Source of the DNA: Rhabditophanes sp. KR3021
Taxonomy: Eukaryota > Nematoda > Chromadorea > Rhabditida > Alloionematidae
DNA length: 64,000 nt
NCBI GenBank assembly: GCA_963281155.1
Contig: CAUJLY010000002.1
Location: forward strand, 1-64,000
Direction of reading: 5' to 3'
Part shown: positions 53,268 to 63,715 of the stretch, piece by piece
Position numbering within the stretch: the stretch's first letter is position 1
Layout: every line of letters starts with the position of its first letter
The notes under the pieces: model-generated
What the model saw: only the letters and a program-made list of their open reading frames with translations
Told to the model about the DNA's origin: nothing
The model's database searches: none
Position numbers and translations under genes: made by a program

Positions 53268-54385
53268 ATGCAAATTATTTACTCCACTCTTTTATTCTGT
53301 TGTTTAGTCAATGGCCTTTCAGCCTTTTGGTGCTACCATTCTTTGACTAGAAACTTGAATTTGACTGATCCATACAATGGAACTGCTCAATTGATCCACG
53401 GAACCAACGACAATCCCTGTGTTAATGGAACCATTACTAAAAATGGCGTTACTGATAATTTGAGTACTAATTACATGACTTACAAGTCCATTTTAAAAAC
53501 CAATTTCAACAAACAAGCATTTCCCGCTTTAACCGGTGCATGTCCCACATATACGCCACTAAAAAGTGGCCCAAACCAATCAGCTATGGCTAAATTCTGT
53601 ACATGTACTACAAACAATTGCAACGTGCCATCATCTCCTCGCACCCTTAATTGTCAATCACAAAGAAAAGGATTTGCGTACCTCAGAATTGCAGACACTT
53701 ACGGGCAAGTTGAGGAATGTGCTGATCCCAATGACACATGCATTACTATCACCGGAGAAACTAAATTCTCCAATATTTCTTATAAAGGATGTTATGGAAA
53801 TTTGATGAGTAATATGAATTGGGCTGTTGGACTTCAACCACTTCCAAAAAGAGTAAGTTAATATTGCTCAATTAACGTATCAAAAGATGTTTTAGGCTGC
53901 CGGCTGCTCAAAAATGTCATTTACTGGTTATTATGTAACCGCTTATTGTGATTTTTGCCAATACAATGGCCAATTTAGTAATGTCGATTGGACGAATTCC
54001 GAACCCATTACTTGTGTTAGTGAACATAAGGGATTGGGAGCAAATAATGAAGTGCCTAGTACAAAACTTTGTGCATTTAATGAACCATGTGCCAGAATTA
54101 TTGCAAGCCCTAGAAGTTTTCCCAACAATACTTTGCCTGCTCATTTAATGACGCTTCAAGGATGTTCTATGGATTTAAATTATGCTTTTGCTCAAAGAAG
54201 TTACGCTTCTTACCCTGTAAGTAAAGTGACTTTATAAATTAATCATAACACTAATATTTTAGGATAACCAATGTTATACGTATTGGGCGGATGCCTTACA
54301 GTTGGAAGTCGACGGAACTCTTGTTCCTACTCTTTGTTCTTGTAATACACCAAATTGTACCCCACCCGACGACATCATTTATTAA
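53268..54385 (+). CDS. Secreted cysteine-rich protein with ET-module-like repeats
   Basis: Exons 53268-53852, 53896-54216 and 54263-54385, with introns of 43 and 46 bp, give 342 residues. After a signal peptide (MQIIYSTLLFCCLVNGLSAF) there are two long cysteine modules. Each ends in a CxC....CN signature: KFCTCTTNNCN at about 117-127 and TLCSCNTPNCT near the C-terminus. A pattern with GC(Y/S)xxL recurs. This resembles the nematode ET module, and more loosely three-finger (Ly6-like) folds. It is probably extracellular; function unknown. The ATG lies two bases after TTTTTAG, and ATATAAAG is about 65 bp upstream. Confidence 0.75.
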
Positions 54386-54642
54386 TGTTTTTACTTCCTT
54401 ATAAGTAAATTTATTCAATTTAAAAACACCTCTTCAATTAGACCAGGAAATATTATATTTAGTTTATTAAAGTTCACATTTAAAATCTTACCGACTTATT
54501 TAATTATTTACAGAATTTACGAACTAATAAGAAGAGTATTCTTAATCCAGTAGTTAATGATCAAGCTTATCATTGACCCACTCGTCGTACTTCTGATTTT
54601 CAGATTCGTAGTTATGGCAAATCAACTAAACTTGACTATGTC

Positions 54643-54710
54643 GATTTAAAAAAACCAGTTTAAGATTAGTATGCGTTCAAAATTGAATATTGCTAACAAA
54701 TTTTGTAATG
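54643..54710 (+). repeat. Dispersed repeat, copy 2
   Basis: Contains TTTAAAAAAACCAGTTTAAG, then ATTAGTATGCGTTCA and ACAAATTTTG, as at 37705-37782. Confidence 0.45.
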
Positions 54711-55452
54711 GTGGATGTTTTTTATTTCCACTAGCATTTTGAGCCGACAAAATTTCAGCACTAACATAATATTCTTCAAAGGCAGTTTTATCAGCAGAAA
54801 AGGTTATAACTTCATAATAAATATGCTTAATTAACTTATTTTGTTTGTAGCATTATCTTTCGGTGTTTCCAAATCAGTAGCCTTAAAGTGTTTATGATCC
54901 TGTATTTTGTTGGAATAATTCCTCTGTTTGACAAGGTACAAAACATGCTGTTAGAAATAAATGTAAAAATATAAATAATTTCATCTTCAAGTCTTATAAT
55001 ATAATTAGTTGCTTGCAGAAAAATAAACTAATATGATCAAAATAATAACAATTGCCTTTGACTGATTTCGGATAGTGAATGACACGTAAGATATTAATAT
55101 GTAGATTTATGATTATTATTACTGTATTAATTGCTTCTTTGTATGATTAAATGAGATAATCGGAAGTAGGAGGGTGCTGTTTTTATGAACAAGCAATGTT
55201 CTAAGTTGATATAATTGTTTAAGGTAATAAAATTAACACAGATATATAAATATAAATATGTAATTTATTCGGCTAGTTTAGGTAAATAATGATAATCATT
55301 TTATAATTACTTAATTTAACATTTGATCCTTGGAAAAACAAGTGGATTGTATTAGCACCCTTAATAAATGAAAGACAATGTCGGGCTGGAACGACTATAA
55401 AGGGAAATATCGCTTGTTTTGGTGAACAATATATTTTGTAAGAAAATGGATT
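54711..55452. other. AT-rich region, no gene recognised
   Basis: No supportable coding frame, RNA gene or repeat between the dispersed repeat and the Kelch relic. Confidence 0.5.
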
Positions 55453-55683
55453 TCAAAACATTATTGTGAAATTTATGATGTTACACAAAATTCATGGCAG
55501 CTAACAACACATTTAATGACTGCTATGTATAGCGGCAAAGCAATTGAGCTGATGGATAGATTAATTCTCTTTGGAAAAGAATCAAATGATGCAATTTTTC
55601 TAATATATGAATTTGACAAAAACACAAAGTTGTGGAAGACTGCCGATATTTTACTACCTCAGCCAAATTGCTTTTTTCATTAA
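55453..55683 (+). pseudogene. Kelch-repeat fragment
   Basis: Plus-strand frame with CEIYDVTQNSWQLTTHLMTA, then GKAIELMDRLILFG and IYEFDKNTKLWKTADILLPQ, ending in TAA at 55683. This is the shape of one and a half Kelch blades (Y.D...N.W, then ...LF/GG). The double Gly is reduced to one (LFGKES), and no BTB part or splice sites are present. It is a relic of a BTB-Kelch gene related to the one at 46538-48333. Confidence 0.6.
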
Positions 55684-56373
55684 GTTGTTTGTAATTATTA
55701 CCATCTTTTAAAAACTATACATATATATTTTTTCAATAAATATGTAAATTGACAATTTAATAACAAGTAGCATATTAGGTAAAGTAGATATATTTGTTTA
55801 GATATGAAGAATTTTCACATGTTACATAAATAAAAATTCACTTTCCTTCCTCAAAACGTTGCACCTCTAAAAATCATTTTAGAATATTGTTCTTGTGAAT
55901 TTTTCTTATTCCTATTCTGCATCAATAAGTTCACTGAATAATTCCACGTGTGTAAAATTTATTAGTTCATACAACTTGATTAATTACTAGGACATTATAA
56001 TTATATTAATTAAAGTAAAAATTAAGCAAAGTAATTCATAATTTTAAACAGTTGATAAAGTGTTGTGACAGAAAGGGTTTTTATAATTGACTTTACTGAA
56101 TCATACTTTTTTGTGACAGAAACATATGAGTTAGTTTAACTATCATAACTTGTGACCAAAACAAGTTGAGAATGATAATTTGATTGTAGTATTGGGTGCA
56201 AACATTTCCTAAATTTTATTATAAAGAAATAAATATCTAGTGGATACAATTTATTTTTATATCATGTTAATGAAGTTGTAGTTATTATAATAAAATTATG
56301 ATTAAAAACCATGAAAAATAATAAAATGTGGCAAAATTGTTTCATTAAATACATTGGTTTGCTTTCAATTATT
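55684..56373. other. Intergenic, no gene recognised
   Basis: AT-rich 3' flank of the Srt-like receptor. Nothing further seen. Confidence 0.5.
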
Positions 56374-57472
56374 TTAAATGATCTTGATCGGAGCAGGTAA
56401 AATTCTTATGCTGACACTTTTAGTCTTAATTAGTGTTGCATCATTAATTATCTTGTTACTGAAATATCCCCTAATTGTATTTTTCAATGTCTTATTGAAC
56501 AGTAAAAAAATTACCGGAGGAATGGCATGAACTAATAATGTAGCTAATTCAGTTAATGTAATAGCGAATTGAGGAATTTGTATATAAGTTTCCGTGATAT
56601 ATAAAAAATTTGAAATAAGGGTGACAAGGCAAATGACAGCAGTTTGAATAAACAAAAGAAAATTTTGAGAATCTTTTTTGTCTAGATTCTTATTATTCTG
56701 TTTCTTTTTAAAAATTAGGACCACAAAAAATATAAAGTAAATTGCAATTAAGATGACGGTGTTTCCAAAATTTTCCATTATTCGATAAATACTTTCATAT
56801 TTTACAGTTGATTGATTTGGATACCCAACATATGGATCAAGGACACAAACATTTAAAACTGAGCTATATATAATGACAGGATGTACAACTATCATAGCAA
56901 AAGTTATTACTATAGGAATCATTAACCAAACATAGGTTAACTTTCCAGCAAACAAAAGATCTGTCACTTGAGGAGAAATAATTTGAGTACATCTTTGGAT
57001 CGCAAGAATGATTAACTCTAGAAAAGCATTTATTTATAAACTTCATTTTTAATTTACCTCCGGTAGTTGCACAAAATATGAAATAACCCATATCACAAAT
57101 AAAAATGCTCCCAAAAGGATTAGTCCAGTAATTCAATCCTAAAATGCTCCAGATTCCTGCGACAATGCCAAGAATAAACAAATTTATTATATCAAAAAAA
57201 GCAATGCTAGCCATGATCTTATAGCAAGGAAATTGAAAATTCTTCTTATCTAGAATGGCGATGAAAAATGGAAAATAGATGACAATTGAAATAGCTCCAA
57301 AAGAAGCATATAGAATACCTTCAAAAACACTAGTCAATTGAGGTATAGGAGTATCTAATAAGCTTTCATTAAATTTAAATTCATTAAATACCACATTATA
57401 CAAGGAATTTTCGTACATGTTTGGAAATAAATTTAAAATGAAATGAAAAATATACTTTTCAATTTTTAACAT
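56374..57472 (-). CDS. Seven-transmembrane chemoreceptor, Srt-like
   Basis: Exons 57472-57058 and 57017-56374 with a 40-bp intron (GTAAAT...TTCTAG) encode 352 residues. The first membrane segment is preceded by an extracellular part ending PIPQLTSVFEGILYASF. The motif CYKIMASIAFFDIINLFILG in segment two and the AIQRCTQII motif after segment three fit the Srt family (CYKIM..L...D and NRC). The last segment is HAIPPVIFLLFNKTLKNTIR, as in Srt (H..P...YL..NKT.R). All seven segments are present. Expected in sensory cilia; ligand unknown. Confidence 0.8.
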
Positions 57473-57669
57473 AACATGTTTTTATTCTTAAACATTCCTA
57501 CAATCATTAAACTAGCATATAAACTATTTTACAATAAATCTGTCTATCCATATTCAATTACGATTTGGACTGAACATTTTTCTTGTAATGAATTTAGATA
57601 CTAATTAAAAGCGAGAAAGACAAATTGAATCAGAAAATAATAATGTTATAAATGTAAAGTTATTATTCT

Positions 57670-57846
57670 TAGTTTATATCAGAAACTTTTCCCTTATATC
57701 AGAAACTTTTCCCTTATATCAGAAACTTTCCCCTTATATCAGGAGTTTATCCTTTATTTTAGGAACTTTTTCTTATTTCAAAAGGATTTTTGTCTTATAT
57801 TGAGGAGGTTCAAAATATATGGGCTCCCTCACGTCTGTTTTAAATA
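57670..57846 (+). repeat. Left arm of element 3
   Basis: Tandem steps of 19-20 bp (TTATATCAGAAACTTTTCCC three times, then diverged copies) that end at CCCTCACGTCTGTTTTAAAT. Confidence 0.75.
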
Positions 57847-58223
57847 CCTTTTGAATGTTTTTACTCATTAATATGACCATAAACAATAATAATTTGTTTT
57901 TTATTAATGCATTAATAATATATTATAATCAGATTATCATATTAAGTAGTTTTAATGAAACCAAGGTGTTTCAATGTCATTTGACTACAATGATTTGAAA
58001 AGTGCTTTGATGACTGAGAATTATTTGACTTCATGATTAAAGGTCTTTTACAATTCTCAATATTTAAATCAAAAACATATATTGTTGCTAAATGAACAAT
58101 ACAAACTTTTCGTTTGTTGGTGGGAGCCCAATCAATTTGTCTGAGGTTTGTGAAGAAGGAGTGATTCGAAGATAGAAGATTACTTATAGAATCGTCTACC
58201 TTATACAAACAGAATTAAGTGAA

Positions 58224-58856
58224 ATGTTGGAGTATCTTAAATTAAAACAATTTTCCATAAAAACTTCAATCTTAAATCACACCTATCGTTTGATATGCTC
58301 TAAAAATGAATGTGAAATTGTAGCCATACCCAAGCTAATTGGCGGGTTGTGGATATGTAACGTTTCTGGGGATTTTGAAAACCATCAGCATGATAATCCA
58401 GTTCAAATAAAGGGAGTAAAGCTAAACATTACTTAAGAGAAATTGAAGAAATGTGTTGGTTAAACAACCAGGACCTTAAACCGAAAGCCGCTTACACATC
58501 TATGATTAGTTCCATTAGCTTAGAACAATTTCGTGACAAGCTCAAGAACTTTAAATCTCTTGAAGCTAATAATAACGAAGAATTAACTAATTCCTTAAAA
58601 TTGGAAGAAACATTATCTGCCATGAATATTAGTATAGATGACATCGAAAATGTATGTTTACTACTATATTGTTCATATGACAATCCAATTTTAGGAACAC
58701 CAAGTAATTTGTGTTAATTTTTCTCTTCCATTAGTAGCGCCATCAGGAACAATCGTAAAAAGTCGTAGAGTTTTGCCTACCACAATGAAACAAGTGTTGT
58801 CTCAGGTCGATATTCCGGCATTAGGTAGAGGATTGAGAAAATGTAATAATGCCTGA
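58224..58856 (+). CDS. Small FLYWCH-like zinc-finger gene inside element 3
   Basis: ATG at 58224: MLEYLKLKQFSIKTSILNHT, then a finger with YRLICSKNECEIVAIPKL, LWICNVSGDF and ENHQHD (C-x4-C ... H-x-H). After one frame change at about 58410 the protein continues KGSKAKHYLREIEEMCWLNN and an acidic helical part. It crosses a 43-bp intron (58652-58694, GTATGT...TTTTAG) to end RGLRKCNNA at 58856, about 196 residues in all. The finger plus following helices are like the N-terminus of FLYWCH-MULE proteins. The frame change makes present function doubtful. It may encode a DNA-binding repressor or helper derived from a transposase. Confidence 0.5.
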
Positions 58857-58983
58857 TTTTTTATTTATTTTTGTTGTTAATTTAATTTACTTTTTTAAAT
58901 AAGCGTGTTTTGGTAAGTTCTACCTTTAAATAGTCTGCTTTGTGAAGTATATAATATAGATTGACTAATTTTAACAAAAAAAT

Positions 58984-59135
58984 ATTTAAAACAGACGTGG
59001 GGGACCCCATATATATTTTCAACCTCTCTAATATAAGGAAAAAATCCTCCCAATATAAGGGAAAAATCATCTTAAAATAAGGGAAAAGTTCCTGAAATAA
59101 GAGATAAGTTCCTGATATAAGGGAGAGAAAACCAA
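58984..59135 (-). repeat. Right arm of element 3
   Basis: Inverted partner of the left arm: AAAACAGACGTGGGGGACCC, then AATATAAGGGAAAAATC and CTGAAATAAGAGATAAG steps. Confidence 0.75.
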
Positions 59136-60009
59136 GAGTCAAAATTAAGATAAATATATAAGACATCAAGACAATCTATTGTAATATATGTTGTTTGATG
59201 CCGTGATTTTATTGTATCATTGGGACACATCCAAAGTCTACCCAATATAAAAATAAATAAATACAAACACAGAATATCAGAAATTATGTTAAACTATTGT
59301 CAAGCAAAAATCATAATGGAAACAATGTGGTAATTCGTAGGGTTTTAAGATGAACTAACATTTGCCATCACTCAAATGACGTACCGAAAGAAAATGATCT
59401 TTGTCTCATGTACTATAATCCGCGGCTACACTCCCCACAAAACTAATCCATGGCAATTTTCTCCTGTTTAATTGTTTATTAACTTCAATCTACTCATCAA
59501 AAGTGTTAACAATTTAAGAGTAAAGGAAGCATGTGTAGGGAAAAAACAATTGGAGATGAACATCAATTGATGCTTGGGTTGGATGGTGAATCAAGGATTG
59601 GGAGTCATGAAAGTGTAAATATGTTTATTATTAACTTTATTGTAGTTTCCATGTAAAGGTGGCGAATTAGAGCTGGTTAAGGTATTGCAAATTTGGGAAT
59701 AGTAATTTGTTAATTCTTTTTAGTGGGAGAATGTATTGTTGTTGACAGTTTAATAATGACAGAGCTCAGTGTTGTTATTTTCATAAGTTTGTTGTAAAGA
59801 ATTTGATCCATCTTTTATTTTAACAGAAGACGACAAAATAATAAATTTTATTAAAGGTATTCATTAATTTATTCTTACTTAGATAAATGATAAAATAATT
59901 TTTTGATATTAATTTGTGCGAGAGGTAACATACATATGTGGCTTTGCACAAATAACAATTATGCGTTCAATGAAAGGACGTATTTTGAATGACCTTTTTT
60001 GATACGCTT
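59136..60009. other. Intergenic, no gene recognised
   Basis: AT-rich sequence between element 3 and the duplicated promoter of the IgGFc-type gene. Confidence 0.5.
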
Positions 60010-60240
60010 TATTGAAAATGATAAAAGAATATTTGCGTTGCTAATTTATCAATTTTTGTGTGTAATTAGTACTAATATAAGCATTTAAGACATGAGAGAA
60101 TATTATATAGTTATTAGTGCAAAATATTTAAGAAATGACATAGCATTAAATAATAAATAGACTCTACTTCTTTGGACTAATCAACACATCATTTAAATAT
60201 AAATCAGTGTCATAACTGTTATGATAAGAAAATGTACAAT
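60010..60240. repeat. IgGFc-type gene 5' flank, upstream copy
   Basis: Shares TGATAAA.GAAT.TTTGCGTTGCT, TGTAATTAGT, AAATATTTAAGAAATGA.AT and AAATCAGTGTCATAA blocks with 61921-62360. Confidence 0.65.
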
Positions 60241-60292
60241 AAAAATTTATTTATAAGCGATAATTTTTTAATTTATAAGCAAATATAGAATT

Positions 60293-61792
60293 ATGTTAAT
60301 ACTTAAATTTATAGCTATTTGTATTGGACTCCTAATAAAACATGTAAATTCTGCAGATTCAGATGGAAGGGAATTTGTCTTTTCTTTTGCTCATGATCAT
60401 TGGCATTCTTTAACTCCTGCTACCACTACATCTGTAATTGTTATTCCATTATTTAATGACACCATCTGTTCATTTCAATATACTCAAACATCCGATAAAC
60501 AAATTGTAACAATCCAGAAAAAAGCTTTATATGGAGTTACAAATGAGGTAATAATTATATTAATTATAAATAAATTTTGCTTTTAGTTTAATTTAAATAC
60601 CAAAGAAGTAACTTTTGATGCAGTTATTAATAAATTCAACACATTTTCGGCTGAGGCTTTAAAAGATTTTCGAATTTTTGCTTCTTGTACTGAAGATGTC
60701 AAACTAATTGGAAAAATAGCAGATCCTATCAATGCATGGGGCGATATGTTTTTAATTCCTTCTACAAAACAAGCTGGAACTAAATTTGTTTTGGCCACAC
60801 CAACTGCGAATGTGCATATAAAGGGATTTGTTGCAATTTTACCTATTTCAAAAACAGGAACAATCAATGTAAATATTGTTGGATATTCAAATGCCGTGGT
60901 AGTATCTAATTATAGTATTCAATATGATACTACTGTTAGTCAAAATCAATATTATATTTCATGTGATTCGCTTGATGGTAGTACAAATGATGGTAATACT
61001 GTTAATCAAACAATATCTATTACAACAAGTTCTCCAGTTATGTTATCATTTTCAATGCCAACTTCATCGATAAGTGGTTTAGAAACTGATGAACCTTGTG
61101 ATTTCTATTGTTGGGAAGAATATTTAACATTCATGCCAATTCCATCCAAACCACAAGAATGTAATTCCTTTTTATTACCACTTGATCAAGTAATGATAAC
61201 AAATGACTTTACAACAAGACTTTATATCTCTCCACCTAATTTAGGAGCAAATTGTAATGAAGTTTCACAAATTATAATTTATAATGCAGATAATGTAAAA
61301 GGAACTGATCAAGTTATAGATATCGCATCTAACAGTATATCCTTACTTAATGAAAATGAAATAGGTTTTTCCACATATAACGGGCATATTATGTCAACAT
61401 ATCGTTTTGGAACTACTACATATGAACGAAAGGGAGCCACCGCCTTTGGTCATTTTGCCCACTATGTTCCGAGTGTTCAAGAATGGGTTTCTGGAACGAC
61501 ACAATTTTTAACACTTACCAAAAATTGTATTCTTGAAGTTTATACAGATTTAGATGGTTCCAACGAAGATGAAATACAAGTTGATGGTAGCAGTATCAAC
61601 AACATTGAGTTTGATCGAAAACCTTTGCAAGTATTTCCACACAAATATTTTCAGTTTAGAATGGAATTTACGACATATGGACTCCATTCATTTACAACTG
61701 GAGGAAAATATGTTGCTTATGTTATTTGTAAACAAGCAAATGGTCCTTATAGTTCCGCTGGATATCTAACAGGTTTCAACAACAGAAAATAA
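60293..61792 (+). CDS. Secreted protein with IgGFc-binding-type N-terminal domain
   Basis: Exons 60293-60547 and 60587-61792 with a 39-bp intron (GTAATA...TTTTAG) encode 486 residues. A signal peptide (MLILKFIAICIGLLIKHVNS) is followed by DGREFVFSFAHDHWH and a beta-rich region (VIVIPLFNDTICSF, WGDMFLIPSTKQAGTKFVLA), typical of the IgGFc-binding N-terminal domain, common in nematode secreted and cuticle or mucus proteins. Cysteines are few and paired (CDFYCWEEY). There is no membrane anchor. A TTTATAAG box lies about 40 bp upstream of the ATG. The 5' flank is repeated downstream. The family call is from the pattern and is moderately sure. Confidence 0.7.
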
Positions 61793-61920
61793 TTCAATTT
61801 TAAATATCAAATATGATTATGATGAGTTGTGATTGCCAAGTATTTTATCAACTTAAATTTGATCTTAATAAATAAGATTACATTTAAACGTTTATTTTCT
61901 GTAGTTTAATTTTTGATACA

Positions 61921-62360
61921 TTTGAATATGATAAAGAAATCTTTACGTTGCTGATTTTTCAATTTATGGATGTAATTAGTGCTAAATATAAATACTTAAG
62001 AAATGAGATAATAGTGTATAGTAATTAGTGATGATAACAGTAATGCAACATTTGCATATCTGTTATTCAAGTTATCTTAAACATGTAAATTTATTGGATC
62101 AATGTTTCTTATGTACTGCTCAATTTTATGATTTTGTCACCTTTCGCTACACTTTCTTGTTCGATTGTGTCAACCGCACTTTTATTGTTTTAAATAAACT
62201 ATCACTCCTTTTACTCTTGTTCTTACGAACTTACAGATAGTGTTAAATATTTAAGAAATGAAATAGCAGTGTATAATAATTAATAGAAAAGATCCGGCTT
62301 CTTTAAACTATTAATTAAAGCAGCAATTGAATGTAAATCAGAGTGATAAGATTATGTACA
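61921..62360. repeat. IgGFc-type gene 5' flank, downstream copy with insertion
   Basis: A second copy of 60010-60240 after the gene, split by about 200 bp of unrelated sequence (about 62035-62240). The gene that should follow is missing. Confidence 0.6.
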
Positions 62361-62439
62361 GGAAAAGACTGTAATCCTGATTAGGTTTGAATCTTGATCC
62401 TTCAAGACTTTCATGTTTCTGTGGGTTCCTTCTTGAAGA

Positions 62440-62840
62440 ATTAGAAATAATTCTTTGTCTTTTCTTGAGCTTTAGCAATATCAACTTTTGAGTATTTCGA
62501 GATTGCTTCTTTGAAGGCTTTAACGGTAACAAGTTCTTCTGGGCATTTTAAGACCTTTTCTTCTTTCTTTGCTTTGATATTTTGATTCTTACCTCCTGTG
62601 ACAGCATTACATCCATTTCCATCTACTGATCAAGTCAGGAAAATGATTCTCACATCCTTGAATGTATTCAACCTTTGCATCGAATTCATTCATTTCAACT
62701 ACCAATTCCATAAACTTTGCTTCCGTAGCCGTATTATTAATGCAAGTTAATGGCTTGTGGTCGGCATGGATGGTACCTATAAAAAAAAGTTTGTTACATA
62801 AGGTAAATAAAAGTAGAGGCATGAATAAAGGTTGAACCAT
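62440..62840 (-). pseudogene. Ty3-like retrotransposon RNase H fragment
   Basis: Minus-strand frame with GTIHADHKPLTCINNTA, then MNEFDAKVEYIQGCENHFPD and LISRWKW. This is the end of the RNase H domain of Ty3/Gypsy-type pol (TDHKPL ... EY.PG..N..AD.LSR). The usual Thr of TDHKPL is Ala here. Downstream (62440-62560) a frame with KAFKEAISKYSKVDIAKAQE may belong to the region before integrase. Reverse transcriptase, integrase and LTRs are not visible, so it is a small relic. Confidence 0.7.
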
Positions 62841-63715
62841 CTAACATCAAGGCAATATTGAAAGAAGTGTAGTTTCATAATTCGTTAAATGTTACTAATA
62901 AAATATTGCCAATTAATAATTTCATTGTTATAAAATTTCCAATATTGTTGGTGTAGTAAAGATGTGCCCCTCTTTCTAAGACACCTCTTACCAACAAGTC
63001 CCGAAGAGTCTCTTAAAGCGCAAGCCTGTTACCTTTACCTGTACTATTTTATGTTAAACTAACATCATTTTATATTATTATCGGTCAATACGACCACATT
63101 TTTGATTACACCTTTATTAACCACAATTTTATTATAGATTCCGTGATTTTGATTTAGCATAATCTAATCAGTTATTTTGTTAATCTGTAAGTTAATAATT
63201 ATATTTCACCGGATTTATAGTGGTTATTAGGTGATCACAGGTTTTTGTTATACAGTTAAATTAAACAAAGACTTAAAGGTATCCCTTCTATCGTGTTTGA
63301 TTCCCTGTACCCATCTAATTTGTTACAGCTTCGACTACATCTTAATAATTTTACTGTGTGGTTGCAATGAAATTCGTTGAGTTAGGCAATTGTTTCAGTG
63401 AATAAATCAAACTTAGGTTTGTGAAATGCCTTCATATTCTTTCATCCATTCGTTCTAATTTAAACCAATTAAACAGAGGAATTACACAAATTATGTACAT
63501 TGGCAATTTAAAAGTAACTGTTTTATCAGGTGAAAAAAAGTATTCTAAGAACTGATTAAAATAATTTTACGAAAAAGAATATTTATTTACTTAAAGCATA
63601 ATAATGCACTATCTTCCAAGAAATAAATCAAAATTTAATCATACGCATTGCAACAATAAGGATAAATATGTGATATCAGAGCTTATTAGATCATTAAGGT
63701 CAGAATCTAAAAAGC
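62841..63715. other. Intergenic, no gene recognised
   Basis: AT-rich. It holds the 3' flank of the coiled-coil gene that follows on the minus strand. The plus-strand frame at 63604-63885 is antisense to that gene. Confidence 0.5.

Larger units (their letters stand above)
57670..59135. mobile_element. TIR element with repeat-rich ends (element 3)
   Basis: Inverted arms at 57670-57846 and 58984-59135, about 150-175 bp each. Each arm is built of 19-20-bp steps such as CTTATATCAGAAACTTTTCC and ends inward in CACGTCTGTTTTAAATA. Between them is one small gene with a FLYWCH-like finger. Long TIRs and a FLYWCH-type gene point to a Mutator-like origin, but no MULE catalytic domain is present, so it is probably non-autonomous or a capture. 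The outer ends and target duplication could not be fixed. Confidence 0.7.

Noticed and set aside
62028..62240. 70-codon frame in the downstream flank copy of the IgGFc-type gene
   Set aside because: Lies in the unrelated insertion, is of mixed hydrophobic content and has no supporting signals.
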